Below are positions 26,155 to 35,929 of a stretch of DNA of 64,000 bases, one piece after another. The translations under genes and the position numbers were made by a program. The stretch spans positions 67,969,216-68,033,215 of the forward strand of contig NC_088171.1 of assembly GCF_028769735.1 (NCBI RefSeq), given 5' to 3'. The first letter of the stretch is position 1. Every line of letters starts with the position of its first letter. The notes under the pieces were generated by a model that ran no database searches, was not told the origin of the DNA, and saw only the letters and a list, made by a program, of their open reading frames with translations. The stretch comes from Zonotrichia leucophrys gambelii (taxonomy: Eukaryota > Chordata > Aves > Passeriformes > Passerellidae).

Positions 26155-26432
26155 CCGGCCGGTGTCATCCCCCCACGTCAGGGCCGGTGGTGGGCGTGAG
26201 GCTGTACTTCCTCCGCCCCCTCCTAATGGAGCGAACCATTCCCAGCCAGCCTTCCTCGCCCTCTCCCGCTGCCTCCCTCTTCCTCTCCTTCTCCTCTTGT
26301 CTCCCCCCCTTGTCTGCAAAGTCCTCCGCTGCTCGGAACTTGTTGGCAATGTCTATTTTTCAGCTTTCCCCCACGTTCTCCAAAGTAACTATTTAAAGAT
26401 CTGCAGCCGCAAATGGTTTTACTAAATGTAGG
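26155..26432 (+). other. Predicted 5'UTR of the neuritin mRNA
   Basis: This is the interval between the predicted start site and the main ATG. It holds several upstream ATGs. One at 26226 opens a 56-codon frame ending with TAA at 26394-26396, and an in-frame ATG lies within it at 26349. One at 26413 opens a 12-codon frame (stop included) that overlaps the main start. One at 26426 is followed directly by TAG. The left limit depends on the TATA assignment. Confidence 0.5.
26226..26396 (+). other. Upstream open reading frame (56 codons) in the predicted leader
   Basis: The frame starts at ATG in a moderate context (C at -3, G at +4) and ends 36 bases before the main start codon. Its product is serine- and proline-rich and resembles no family I know. 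If translated, it would probably act by controlling downstream initiation rather than through a peptide function. Confidence 0.3.
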
Positions 26433-26487
26433 ATGGGACTTAAGTTGAACGGCAGTTATATTTCTCTGATCCTTGCTGTACAGATAG
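26433..26487 (+). CDS. NRN1: Neuritin coding exon 1 (signal peptide)
   Basis: This exon encodes residues 1-18 plus one base of codon 19. The start has a strong context (A at -3, G at +4) and begins MGLKLNG, which I recognise as the neuritin N-terminus. The donor directly after it is a consensus GTAAGT. The spliced protein is 143 residues, close to the 142 usual for neuritin. It has a hydrophobic signal peptide (about 1-27), a mature domain with six cysteines (31, 41, 66, 75, 83, 111) and a hydrophobic C-terminus (about 119-143). Neuritin is a GPI-anchored, activity-induced neurotrophic protein that promotes neurite growth and synapse maturation at the neuronal surface; that role comes from family knowledge. 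The family call is very secure. Which vertebrate paralogue it is remains less certain, because many mature-domain residues differ from mammalian NRN1 as I recall it. Confidence 0.95.
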
Positions 26488-28864
26488 GTAAGTGGACTGC
26501 CAAATTCCGTGTCAAGTTGTGCGCGCCCCAGCCCGGCTGCTGCATGCGGGAATGCCGGGATAACCCCGCGGTCCGTGCGGGACCCGCTCCCCGCTCCCCG
26601 CGCTCCCTCCGCGGCCGCGGCAGCAGCTCCGCGTTCCGGCTCGCTGTCAGGGCAGGGGAGCCCGCAGGAAAGGGAGCCGCTTTCTGGTTTCTTGTAAACC
26701 ACTTTTGGTTTTCGTTTTCCTAAAGCGGTGCATGCTCACTCATACTTCGCCTTTTATTTTCCCTCCGCCTCTTCTTCCTTCTTTTCCCTCCTTTTCTCTC
26801 GGTTGCGTTTTGTATCTGGGTTTCGGATGTCCCCTTCGTTCCCTTCCTCTTACAGTTTGGTGACTCCGGTGCTAAGAAATTTTCCTCCTCTCCCTGAGGG
26901 ACAGAGAAATTAGAACGGGCACAAAATGTCTTGAGAGAGATCTAGCTGGAAAGTTTTTTTGCAGAAAATTAGGGGGACAAGAGAAGGTCTCTCTTTGGGA
27001 ACCAGAACGTTTTCCCGTTTGTAGAGCATCTTAAAACCAAAGAAAACCCATCACTAAATTAAAGGAAATAATCAACTCGAATGCAGTGATTAAACAAATA
27101 AAAATTACTTTTAAAAATCGAGGAGTCCCACCGCCCAGTCGTTAATTTTGTGTTTGGAGAAGACCTGTCAAAAACCGAGCAGGTCCAAAAAAATTCTATA
27201 TATGCTGTAACTTAAAATAGACCAGGTTTCTTTCCATGCCGGTGTGTATTTTGTGTGCTTGTTGCCGGTTTTGTTCAATATCTTGGGGTTTTCGCTGGTT
27301 GCTTTTGTTGGTTTGCTCTCGGGTTCATTTTATACATTTCTTTCATGAGATTTTTTTTAGTTACGGACATTAAACAATCTCCAAGTTAATGACCACCTTG
27401 GTCCTACATAGGCAAATGTTAAAGATTACTACTGGATATGTAGATTCCCGAGCATGATCCAAAATAAGGTTCAAATGAAAGGGGGATTAAAGCACGCCTT
27501 TTATTATCTAGACTGTCAGGTGTGAAGAGCCCTTTGAAAATATTTCCCTGCAAAGGAATTCTGATACAATTTAAAAAAAAAAAAAAAGCTCGGCATTGCT
27601 ATTTAGAGATCCTTTTGATCGGTCAAACTCCTCTCCAGAAAACCTCTGCAGAATTTTATAGGTAACAAAGAAAGAAGAAGGAAAAAAAATTTAAAAGGAG
27701 GGGAGATTTAGAAAGGGAGGCAAAAAATCCCTTGAACATTTATTCATGTAATGGGGGGGGGGGGGGAGAAGAAATAGTGCAGCGAAATTTTGACCTCTGG
27801 GAAATGTGGTTAAATGATGCAAACCCCTACATTCGTAATACAATTCCATTTAAAATAAGGCTGAACACTTCACAAGGCCAGTTTTTGTACTGTCACAGAA
27901 AGAAGAGGGAAGGCTTTACTTGGATGTTATCCTTAATTGCAGTCCTTGCAATTTTTGTTTGTGTGTTCGTTCATTCATTTGGAGGAGGAGGAGGAAGATT
28001 TTCTTTCTGTTGTGTTTATTTGGTTCAGCCGAGGATGGATTTTATTTCAAATTTCAAAAGGCAGCTAGAGTCGCTGGGAAATGCCGTTCCCGGGCTGGCA
28101 TCAGCATGAGCAGTGGTTTGGAAAGTTCCCCCCAAATGCTGCTGCACACCGTGGGGATGGTGGCGGTGCGGTGGCTTTGCGGTGCCCTGGAAGGGGACAG
28201 CTCTGAAGCTCGTGGAGAGCTCCTCTCCTCTCTGCTCCTCCTTCGGTATTTAGGGTAACCTTCCCCCCACCTCCTCCGCACCTCCCCACCCCCGGAATCA
28301 GCTTCTGGTTGCCGGTGTGGGGTTTGCGAGGGGCCACTGGCTTTGCCCCGTCCCCGGTAAAGGCTCGTGTGAAATGGATGCTCGGCTCGTTCCCAAAATG
28401 TCTATGCACCGGGACTTAAAAAAAAAAAAAAAGAAAAGAAAAAAGGGGGGGGGGGCGGGCGGGGGGTGTGTGTGAGGATTTATTTATTTATTTGTTTGTT
28501 TAGGATTTAAGCATAGGAGATTGGAGCTGTCCGAAATCCCTGACATTTTGGGAGATGACCGAGCGGGGGGCTGGGGTGGGCTGAGTCTCCGCGGAAGGAA
28601 GGGACAGGAGGGATAGACCAGCCGCAGGAGAACGGGGAGCGGGTTTCGGGAGGGGGCCCGGTCCGTCACGGAGGGCTCCTGCGGTCCTGCTGCATTGCAC
28701 ATTGCTGCACACGCTGCTGTCTTTGCAGGGTGCGGGCTCTGGAAGGTCGCGGCAACGGCAAGACACAAGCGACCTAGTTCATGAAAAATCCCGTTGTCTT
28801 TGAACCAGACAGGAACCGTGTCTATCTGCTTTTTTTCCTTTTTTCCTTTTTTCCTCCCTCCCTT

Positions 28865-28866
<2 letters not shown>

Positions 28867-28906
<40 letters not shown>
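28867..28906 (+). repeat. Poly(T) tract, 40 bases
   Basis: A pure run of 40 T lies in intron 1. It follows T/C-rich sequence and precedes an AATTTATT stretch. On the minus strand it would be a poly(A), but no retroelement body is recognisable beside it. Confidence 0.95.
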
Positions 28907-28912
<6 letters not shown>

Positions 28913-29327
28913 TTGGCGGGGTATGGGGAGGCTTAGAGCCGGGGATACCCCTTGCGGAGGCAGCGGCACGGGCAGGCAGGGCCAGGCTGCCCCTCGGGGG
29001 CGAGGGATGCTCGGCTCAGCGCTGGTCCCAAACGTGACCCCGCCACCCCCCCGGCCCCAGCCTGGGGCAGGGCTCCTCTCCGAACCCCGGATTCTCAGCA
29101 CAGCCCGACACTTTTTTGCCGAAATTCGTGACAACTCCCCCTCGGCTGTAGCTGCTGGAGCGAGATGGCGCGGGTTTTATAGGACATGGTTTTACCCTCG
29201 GGATGGTCTTCGGTTCTTCTCTATTTGTTTGCCTGCCTTCTTTTTTTTTTTCCCTTTTTTTTTTTTTTTCCCATCGTAGCCAATGTCTGGAGCCTGCTGG
29301 GGGTTTGATGTGGTGGCTGGTGCTGGG

Positions 29328-29328
<1 letters not shown>

Positions 29329-29360
<32 letters not shown>

Positions 29361-29372
29361 TGTGTGTGTGTG
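29329..29372 (+). repeat. (TG)n microsatellite with one TA interruption
   Basis: Dinucleotide TG runs for about 44 bases with a single TA unit in the middle, in intron 1 of the neuritin gene. Confidence 0.95.
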
Positions 29373-30540
29373 TAGAGGGGAGTGGCCACCAAGTCATGTT
29401 AGCGATGAATCAAACGGCAAGAGGAGGATTTGGGTTGAAACAGTCTCTTTTGGAGTCAGCCATTTAGCTTGTAACCCGTACCCGGCCAGGAAACACATGC
29501 ACACACCCCTGGGGTGTCGCAGCCGTTCCCTGGGGACACGGTGTGGGCGGCAATGGGCTCCTCCTCAAGGGACGGGGGAAGCCCTTCCCGCCCCCGCCGG
29601 CCGCAGCGACATTCCCGGGCCCAGGGACAGCGCGGCGTCCCCAGCTCCCGCCGCGGGCAGCAGAGCGGAGGGCAGCAGCGCCTCGCCGTGCCCGGGTACC
29701 CTGTGTGCGGGATGCCGTGCGGGGACACGGGCCTGCCGCGGGTCCCATGTCCCGCGCCGTGCCGTGCCGCGCCCTCCGGGGCACGCAGGAGGAGCCCGTA
29801 ACTCATTTTCCTCCCGCGTTTGCAGGCGGTTGTTCTTGTGTTGGTTCCTGTCGTGCCGAGCAGAATGCCCTTGGCCAGAGCCATCCCGGGGGTGCCTGGG
29901 CTGCCCGGCAGGTTTGGGGGAGCGGGGCTCACCCCGGCCCCGTCCCGCCCTGCCGCCCCCAGCACAGGCACGGCCGAGTGGGCACCCCACCAGCTCTCTC
30001 CGTGATGTCGCTGTCCTTTCTTTGAGCATCTCTATCCCAGCTCTTTCTAGGGATTTTTTTATTATTACTATTTTTAATTTAATTTTTTTCCCGCTGCGCC
30101 TTGCACGGTGTTTGCCCAGCGACCTGGGCGATAGGGAGCGTGTGCGTGTGCGTGCGCCTGCGTTTGTAGGGAGAAACGCTCCTGCTGCTTCCAGGAGGAA
30201 TTTTCTAACAAAGGATCAAGTCCGGGGAGAAGCAGGCAGCGCATCTTCACCTCCCCTCCTCCTCTCCCCTTAGAGAAAAAAATGGAGGGAAAAAATAGAA
30301 AAAAATATGAAAGCAGCGTCGCTAATCCACAGACACCCAACCCTCCTGTACTAAAAAAGCAAAGGGCGAGGAGCCCCTGGCTCATCTCCTCGAGCGGCCG
30401 ATGGCGAGCCCGGCTGGGTCCCAGCGCCCTGCGCTGCCCCAGGTCGCGCTTTCGGCCGGGCTGGGGGCGGGCGGGGCGGAGGGGGCAGCTGCGAGCGGGG
30501 CCGGGGGCGGCGGCGCTGACCTGTGCCCCTGCCCCCGCAG

Positions 30541-30685
30541 CGTACCTGGCGCAGGCGGTGAGAGCGGCGGGGCGGTGCGATGCGGTCTTTAGGGGCTTCT
30601 CGGATTGTTTGCTGCGGCTGGGCGATAACATGGCCAACTACCCGCAGGACCTGGACGACAAGAGAAATCTGCAAACGATCTGCGC
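30541..30685 (+). CDS. NRN1: Neuritin coding exon 2 (first half of mature domain)
   Basis: The exon follows a pyrimidine-rich acceptor ending in CAG and stops before a GTAGGT donor. It is 145 bases long and starts in phase 1, so the split codon G|CG gives Ala19. It encodes residues 19-66 and the first two bases of codon 67. It holds the end of the signal peptide (QAVRAAG) and cysteines 31, 41 and 66 in the contexts RCDAVF, SDCLL and QTIC. The family hallmark MANYPQ is at residues 49-54. Reading past the donor in the same frame meets TAG at once, which supports the splice site. Compared with mammalian NRN1 from memory, several Lys are Arg (30, 36, 44), and residues 60-65 read RNLQTI rather than TNIKTV. 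Confidence 0.95.
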
Positions 30686-30903
30686 GTAGGTCTTTCCTCT
30701 CTTCTTCGGGGCCGCGGGGGGAGAATGGGGGTCACCCGGGGCTGGGCGAGGGGGGCGAGGCCCGATGGCGGCGGGAAGGAACACAAGAAACGCGGGGGTT
30801 GCCTTTGGGGTTGGAATCTCCGCTCCAGGGTCCCTCCAAGCTCACTGCCACGGGGTCAGGCCGGGCTTGGGGAACAGCGAAGTCTGGCGGGAATTTTTAC
30901 AAC

Positions 30904-30906
<3 letters not shown>

Positions 30907-30936
<30 letters not shown>
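30907..30936 (+). repeat. Poly(T) tract, 30 bases
   Basis: A pure T run in the first part of intron 2; a shorter T run follows around 30987-31000. Confidence 0.95.
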
Positions 30937-30938
<2 letters not shown>

Positions 30939-31790
30939 CTCCGTGAATCTGAGGTGCTTTATTTTCCGGTTTGTTTTCTTGGTTGGTTTTTTTTTTTTTT
31001 CCCCTTTTCCCTACTTAGCTCCTCTTTCATATTCTTTCCCTTCCCCCGATCTGCACTGGGGTGCTGACATTAGCAGCCCCGGCATCGTTATCCCTTTCCC
31101 TAATGCTGCCTGTGGGACACGCTCACCGCTGCCCACCCTGGCGCTGGGGGGTGGCTCCTCGGAAAACAAAACGTAATTAAAAAGGGAAGAGCCCTGTCAC
31201 GATATGAATCGCCCAGCGGCAGGGAGGCGGCCGTCCCAGCGCCAGCTCTCTTCTGCCACCTCCATGGCCCCGGGAAAACCCATTTGCTCCCAGAAGGGAC
31301 AAGAAGGAAAGGGCAACCATAAAGGGGAGTAAAATAATAATAGTAATAACAGTAATAACAATGATAAAAGCAGTAACAACAACAACAGCAACAAAAATAT
31401 TAAGAGGAGAAAAAGAGCTCGCCTCGCAAAATCGCGTCCCGCACAGGGAGGAGAACACAAGCATTTTCGATATGTCTGGGAGAAAAAAGGAAAAAAACCG
31501 CCACAAAACAAAAAAACAATAAAGCCCAAACCCAAACCACACGTACAAAAGAAAAAAAAAAAAGAGCGGTTGCAGCACAGGGTGTTTTTCCCCTTCTCGG
31601 TGCAAAAATCCCCCTGTTAAAAAAAAACCCAACCAAAAAAAGAAAAAGAAAAAAAGAAAAAAAGAAAAAAGGAAATCTTTAGAAACGAGATAGTATCTTT
31701 AGACGTAAATAAGTTTGGAATTGTTTTGGGTTTTTATTTTGCTCCGCAAAAATCAGGAAACAAAAGACGTGAAGTGGGAAGGTGAGAGGG

Positions 31791-31975
31791 AAAGGAAAGG
31801 AAAGGAAAGGAAAGGAAAGGAAAGGAAAGGAAAGGAAAGGAAAGGAAAGGAAAGGAAAGGAAAGGAAAGGAAAGGAAAGGAAAGGAAAGGAAAGGAAAGG
31901 AAAGGAAAGGAAAGGAAAGGAAAGGAAAGGAAAGGAAAGGAAAGGAAAGGAAAGGAAAGGAAAGGAAAGGAAAGG
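31791..31975 (+). repeat. (AAAGG)37 perfect pentanucleotide satellite
   Basis: There are thirty-seven uninterrupted AAAGG units (185 bases) in intron 2, purine-only on the + strand. Perfect arrays of this length are usually young and length-polymorphic. Apparent coding frames across it (lysine/glycine repeats on one strand, serine/phenylalanine/leucine repeats on the other) are artefacts. Confidence 0.98.
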
Positions 31976-32654
31976 AGAAAGAAGTGTGAAGAGACTCTGT
32001 AACATTCCTCTCTCTCTACCTAGAGATTTCTGAGTCAAACACCTAAAAAGGCTGGCACCTCTCTGTAAATGCTGGGCTGAGGTTTACTTAGTGTCCTGCA
32101 ACAGAAATAAATACCAGGGAGCAGCAGCGTCCTGATTAGGTATCTTGTGCCCTCGAGTGCCAGAGCAGATGTGATCCTGATCTCTAAAAATAACTCTTTT
32201 CCAAGAAAGACCCTTTTCCCGACCACCTCCCACCATCCGATTGCCTTCGCCCTGTGCTGGGATGTGTATTGAAAGAAGATGGTGAAAGATTTAATTTTCC
32301 TTTGGGAGATGCAATTACAGCAGAAATACTGCAGGAGAGGCACACTCTCAGACTCTGGCTTCTCAGTATCTCATTATTTATTACAAATGTAGCAAACATT
32401 GGGAGTCTACAACCAGCTTAGAGTGCTCATAAATTAGAGGCAGCAGGACTACTTTGGAGGGGGAAAAAAAAGGAAAAGGAAGAAAATCAAGACCCAGTTT
32501 CGCAGACGCCTGCCTTGAGGCGTGGTGGGAATAGAAGGCGGATTTGGGGTGATTTTCGATAACTCAGACGTGGAGAGGGAAGATCCTCCAGTACCGTCCA
32601 TGGGACGGCGGGTGCCTGCCCGGGGACAAATGCCTCCAGTCCCCGAGAAGAAAG

Positions 32655-32658
<4 letters not shown>

Positions 32659-32687
<29 letters not shown>
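32659..32687 (+). repeat. Poly(A) tract, 29 bases
   Basis: A pure A run in intron 2. The preceding sequence is not a retroelement I recognise, and no matching target duplication was seen. Confidence 0.95.
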
Positions 32688-32689
<2 letters not shown>

Positions 32690-33327
32690 AACATTTGTGC
32701 GAATAGCTGGAAATTATCCTAGGAAATGGAATCTCTTCCCTGCCTACAGACCCCTGGCTACAGATCAGGGGTCGCTCCCGCTGCCCTGCTGCGGGTCGGT
32801 GCTAGGCGCCCAGAAGAGGAAGATGCTCCCTCTTCCTTCCCCTACCCTTCCTGCTTCTCCTTCTCTTCCCCCTTGAGCTTTTCCCGCAGTAAGGGCCTTT
32901 CCCCCCCCCGGGGAGCCCCTCCCGAGGGCTCCTGCCCGCCGCTCCCCAGCGGGTCCCTTTCCCACCCCCTCTGCCCAGCCCGCTGCCGGCGGTGAGGAGG
33001 AGCCCCGGGAGGAGCCCGCGGGTCCCTGGGCCGGCCCTGGCAGCGGGGGGGACATGTCCCCTCCTCCCGCCAGGCAGCGTCCCCTCCGCCAGGGGCCCCG
33101 CAGAGCGATTGTGGCAGCCCCGACAGGGCTGACACCGAGGGCGGGGTTGGGATGGGGGGACCCCGAATCCCGATCTAGCGGCTCCTCCCCGCCGGCCCAG
33201 CTTCCCTGGCAGGCATGCCCGGCTGGGGCGGCCCGGGAGGAGGGGGCGGCGGGCCCGAAGGGCGGCCCCCGCCCCGGCAAGGTGGGTGCCTGCCTCTTCT
33301 GACGCCGGCTGCTCTCCCTCCCTGCAG

Positions 33328-33559
33328 GTACTGGGATGATTTCCACGCCTGCACCCTCACAGCGCTCACCGATTGCCAGGAAGGAGCGACAGACCTCTGG
33401 GAGAAATTGAGACGGGAATCCAAAAACCTCGATTTCCAAGGCAGCTTATTCGAACTGTGCGGAGGCGGCAGCGGCGCGGCGCCGTCCCTGCTGCGGCCGG
33501 CCCTGCCCCTGCTGCTGGCGGCTCTGTGGGCCGCCCTAGTGACCTGGCTGCCTTTCTAG
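33328..33559 (+). CDS. NRN1: Neuritin coding exon 3 (rest of mature domain, GPI signal, stop)
   Basis: The exon follows a CCCTGCAG acceptor; its first G completes codon 67 (GC|G, Ala). It encodes residues 67-143 and ends in TAG at 33557-33559. It carries cysteines 75, 83 and 111 in [16 protein letters not shown] and LFELC, which are strongly diagnostic of neuritin. A small-residue stretch GGGSGAA (112-118) is the likely region for the GPI attachment residue. It is followed by a Leu/Ala/Trp-rich tail ending TWLPF, as expected for a cleaved GPI signal. The three exon lengths sum to 432 bases, exactly 144 codons including the stop, with no frameshift, so the gene appears intact. Confidence 0.95.
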
Positions 33560-33657
33560 GGGCGAGGAGCACACCCACACCCACACCCTCTCCATGTGCT
33601 GGATCTATAGAGGAAGTGTCCATCCGTTGCTTTGGGGACGTTGTGCTTTTCTGTGGT

Positions 33658-33700
33658 TGATGATGATGATGATGGTGGTGGTGGTGGCTGATGATGGTGA
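33658..33700 (+). repeat. (GAT)n(GGT)n trinucleotide repeat in the 3'UTR
   Basis: GAT units pass into GGT units and then GAT-like units again, within the first 150 bases of the 3'UTR. Confidence 0.9.
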
Positions 33701-34627
33701 AACATCCATGTAGGACTGTGGAAGCGTTCTCCCTTTTTTTTTTCCCTCTTTTTTTTTTTTTTTTTGTTTTATTTGCCAAATCTTACCAAACAGGCAGCGG
33801 CGCGCAGCCCAAATCGGACCTCAGCTTTACTATCGCTTCGAATCAAAAATAGAGAAAAAAATATAAAGAAACTAACTCGAGCCCTCGTTGTGCAAACGCA
33901 ATCTCAGGAACGGCTCTGGGCCACCCACTGCTAAGGCTGTAGCCGGCCGGGCACCTCCCGGCGAGCCACGGGCTCCGCTAAAATGCGGCAGTGTGCGAGG
34001 CGAGAACAAAAACCGCAGACAGGAAAAGGCACTGGCGAGAAATCCAAGGTAGATGTCCACGTGTGAAGCATATGGTGAATAATTCACAATCTCTCATCTT
34101 TCCTCCACAGTCGCTTGTTTTTTTTGGTCATTCCACTGGAAAAAAAAAATTTAAAAATATATAAAAAAGAACATTTTTTTCCTCAAGGGGAAAAGAGAGC
34201 GAGAGAGGGAGAGAAAGAGAGGGAAACGAACAGCTAAGGAAGGAAGGAAGGAGCGAGAGAAAGAAAGACGTATCTAAATGCCCGGAGGAATGAAGGAATG
34301 CTGCTAACATCTCTGAGAGTTTATCTTTACTTGCTGTTCGAAGGCATCTTTCCGAATTCACTGCCTTTAATTTTTTCCTCCTTTGTTTTAGATGTTACAC
34401 ATAACAGTAAAATACCTGAATATCCAACCGTAGAGATCACAAAAAGGGGGCTTAAATGTAAACCTAAAGGAAAAAAAATAACAACAGCAAAATGATTTTG
34501 AAAAAAAAAAAAGAGCCTTGATTTTAAAAGAGAAGAAAAATGTAATTTAAACAAAAGTTTATTATAAAGTCAATTCAGCAAAAAATAACAAAAAAAGATT
34601 TGCTACAAAGTATAGACAGAAGTATAA

Positions 34628-34633
34628 AATAAA
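34628..34633 (+). terminator. AATAAA polyadenylation signal
   Basis: A canonical hexamer lies about 1.07 kb after the stop codon, with T/GT-rich sequence about 10-35 bases downstream, as needed for cleavage. Confidence 0.6.
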
Positions 34634-34859
34634 AATTATTGTTTGAAATGAGGGTGTCGTCCTTTTTATAAAATATACCTAGAGTATCTTGGAAAGGACA
34701 GGGCTTTTAAGGCAAGGAAGTCTAAATCTTGAACCCATCGCTTGACGTACACGGCAATTTCAGTTCAAACAAGGACAGGGCGCCTCAATCGCTTAGCCGA
34801 AGCCTTTCTCTCTCTCTCTTTTTTGTTTTGGTTTGTTTTTTCTCTCTCTTTTTATTTCC

Positions 34860-35240
34860 CCCTTTCTTTTGCTCCTTTTAAATACTCTGTAAACCCTCCC
34901 ACCCTCCTCCTCCTCCTCCTGTCCCCAAGCGGGAGGCGCAGCAGCAGCAGCCGCGCGTTCCGGGCCGGCGGGGCGCGCATCTCCCGCGGGCGCGGAGCTC
35001 TGCCAGCCCCGGCCCGGGGAGCGAAGGCAGCGCCGCCACGGAGGGGGAGGCGGAGGAGGAGGCTGCGGAGCCGGGGCCAGAGGAGCCCTTTCATAATTAA
35101 TAAGGCAGCTCAGCCGAAGGAGCAAGGGGAAGGGGGGACGGGGTATTGATTTCGCAGCAGAAGCTGCTCTAACCTCGGCTATTTATAGACGCCTGATGCC
35201 TTTATAAAGAAATACACATCAAATAGTGAACACGTCCTTT
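34860..35240. promoter_or_regulatory. CpG-rich block and candidate regulatory module with MEF2-type site
   Basis: A compact CpG-rich block (about 34.93-35.08 kb) is followed by AT-rich sequence containing ATTAAT cores (near 35094-35100), a consensus MEF2 site CTATTTATAG at 35179-35188 and a TTTATAAAG box near 35200. It lies just beyond the gene's 3' end. No coding potential is recognisable. Enhancer function is inferred only from motif density. Confidence 0.35.
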
Positions 35241-35273
35241 TTGCTTATGAGAGGAGAGCCCAGCTGGCGATCG

Positions 35274-35294
35274 GGGGTGGGTGGGTGGGTGGGC
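35274..35294 (+). repeat. (GGGT)n short tandem repeat
   Basis: About five GGGT units with four G-runs, capable in principle of forming a G-quadruplex. Confidence 0.85.
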
Positions 35295-35929
35295 GAGTGG
35301 GCGATGGGGAGGTAGGGACCACGAGTTGGTGCGAGGTGATTTATTCCGCCGGGAGCCGTCGCCCTCGGGATCGCTCTCCTTTGCCAATGTGTAGGGTGGC
35401 AGAGTCTCTCCTTCGCCCCCATTCCCTGCTCCCTCCTTTCCCAAGGTCCGCAATGTAATGTGTAAGCAATAGCAAATGTAACAGTTCATAAATCAAACAG
35501 TGGGTCGCAAGCCAATCTGCATTTCCCAAACGGATTGAATCCCAGCAACGAATATGCTCGGGAACTGGAGCCAGGCGCCTTTACCACTGGAAGCAATGTT
35601 GATTTTTTAATGATAAAATACATTATGCGTGTGTTGGGGGGGCTTTGCAGAGCCCAGCCTCGCTTCGGCAGACACAGGTCTGCTTCAATTTCGTTTTACT
35701 TTGGCCTCCCTCTAGATTCAATCCCCACCACCACCAAAGAAAAAGGAAAACCCTGGAGAGCAGAGCTTTGTTTAAATGGTTCGGGTTATTTTCCCTCCCC
35801 ACAGAGGATCTAGACCTAAATTGATTTTTCTGTGCACATCTCTGTATTCATGAGGTCAGGCTTTGCTGTTACGGTTTCCTGTGGCACGAAATGCCAGATG
35901 CCGAGGAGAGAGGGGAGAGGAAGCCCTTG

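Larger units (their letters stand above)
26488..30540 (+). other. Intron 1 of the neuritin gene
   Basis: The intron runs from GTAAGT to a C-rich acceptor ending CCCGCAG and is about 4.05 kb long. It contains further CpG-rich blocks (26.5-26.7, 28.1-28.4, 28.56-29.15 and 29.5-30.0 kb), long homopolymers, a TG microsatellite and an AT-richer stretch (27.0-28.0 kb) without recognisable repeats that could hold regulatory DNA. I see no additional coding exon in it. Confidence 0.9.
30686..33327 (+). other. Intron 2 of the neuritin gene
   Basis: The intron runs from GTAGGT to CCCTGCAG and is about 2.64 kb long. It carries long poly(T) and poly(A) tracts, a perfect AAAGG satellite and a CpG-rich 3' end (32.88-33.3 kb) leading into exon 3. 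No extra coding exon is apparent. Confidence 0.9.
33560..34655 (+). other. 3'UTR of the neuritin mRNA with polyadenylation signal
   Basis: About 1.1 kb follows the stop codon. It contains a GAT/GGT microsatellite (33658-33700), a T-rich tract (33735-33768) and AT-rich sequence near its end. The first convincing signal is AATAAA at 34628-34633, followed by T-rich and then GT-rich sequence, so cleavage near 34650 is likely. From memory, neuritin mRNAs have a 3'UTR of around 1 kb, which agrees. Confidence 0.65.

Noticed and set aside
25368..26199. Long open frames of up to 238 codons on both strands upstream of the neuritin start
   Set aside because: The products are Pro/Gly/Arg-rich with no family resemblance, overlap one another on both strands and coincide with the CpG island. 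GC-rich DNA has few stop codons.
29203..30273. A 356-codon open frame in intron 1
   Set aside because: It runs through poly(T), a TG repeat and CpG-rich DNA, giving low-complexity translation; it lies inside a well-supported intron.
31679..32038. Frames of lysine/glycine or serine/phenylalanine/leucine repeats
   Set aside because: They are direct translations of the AAAGG satellite.
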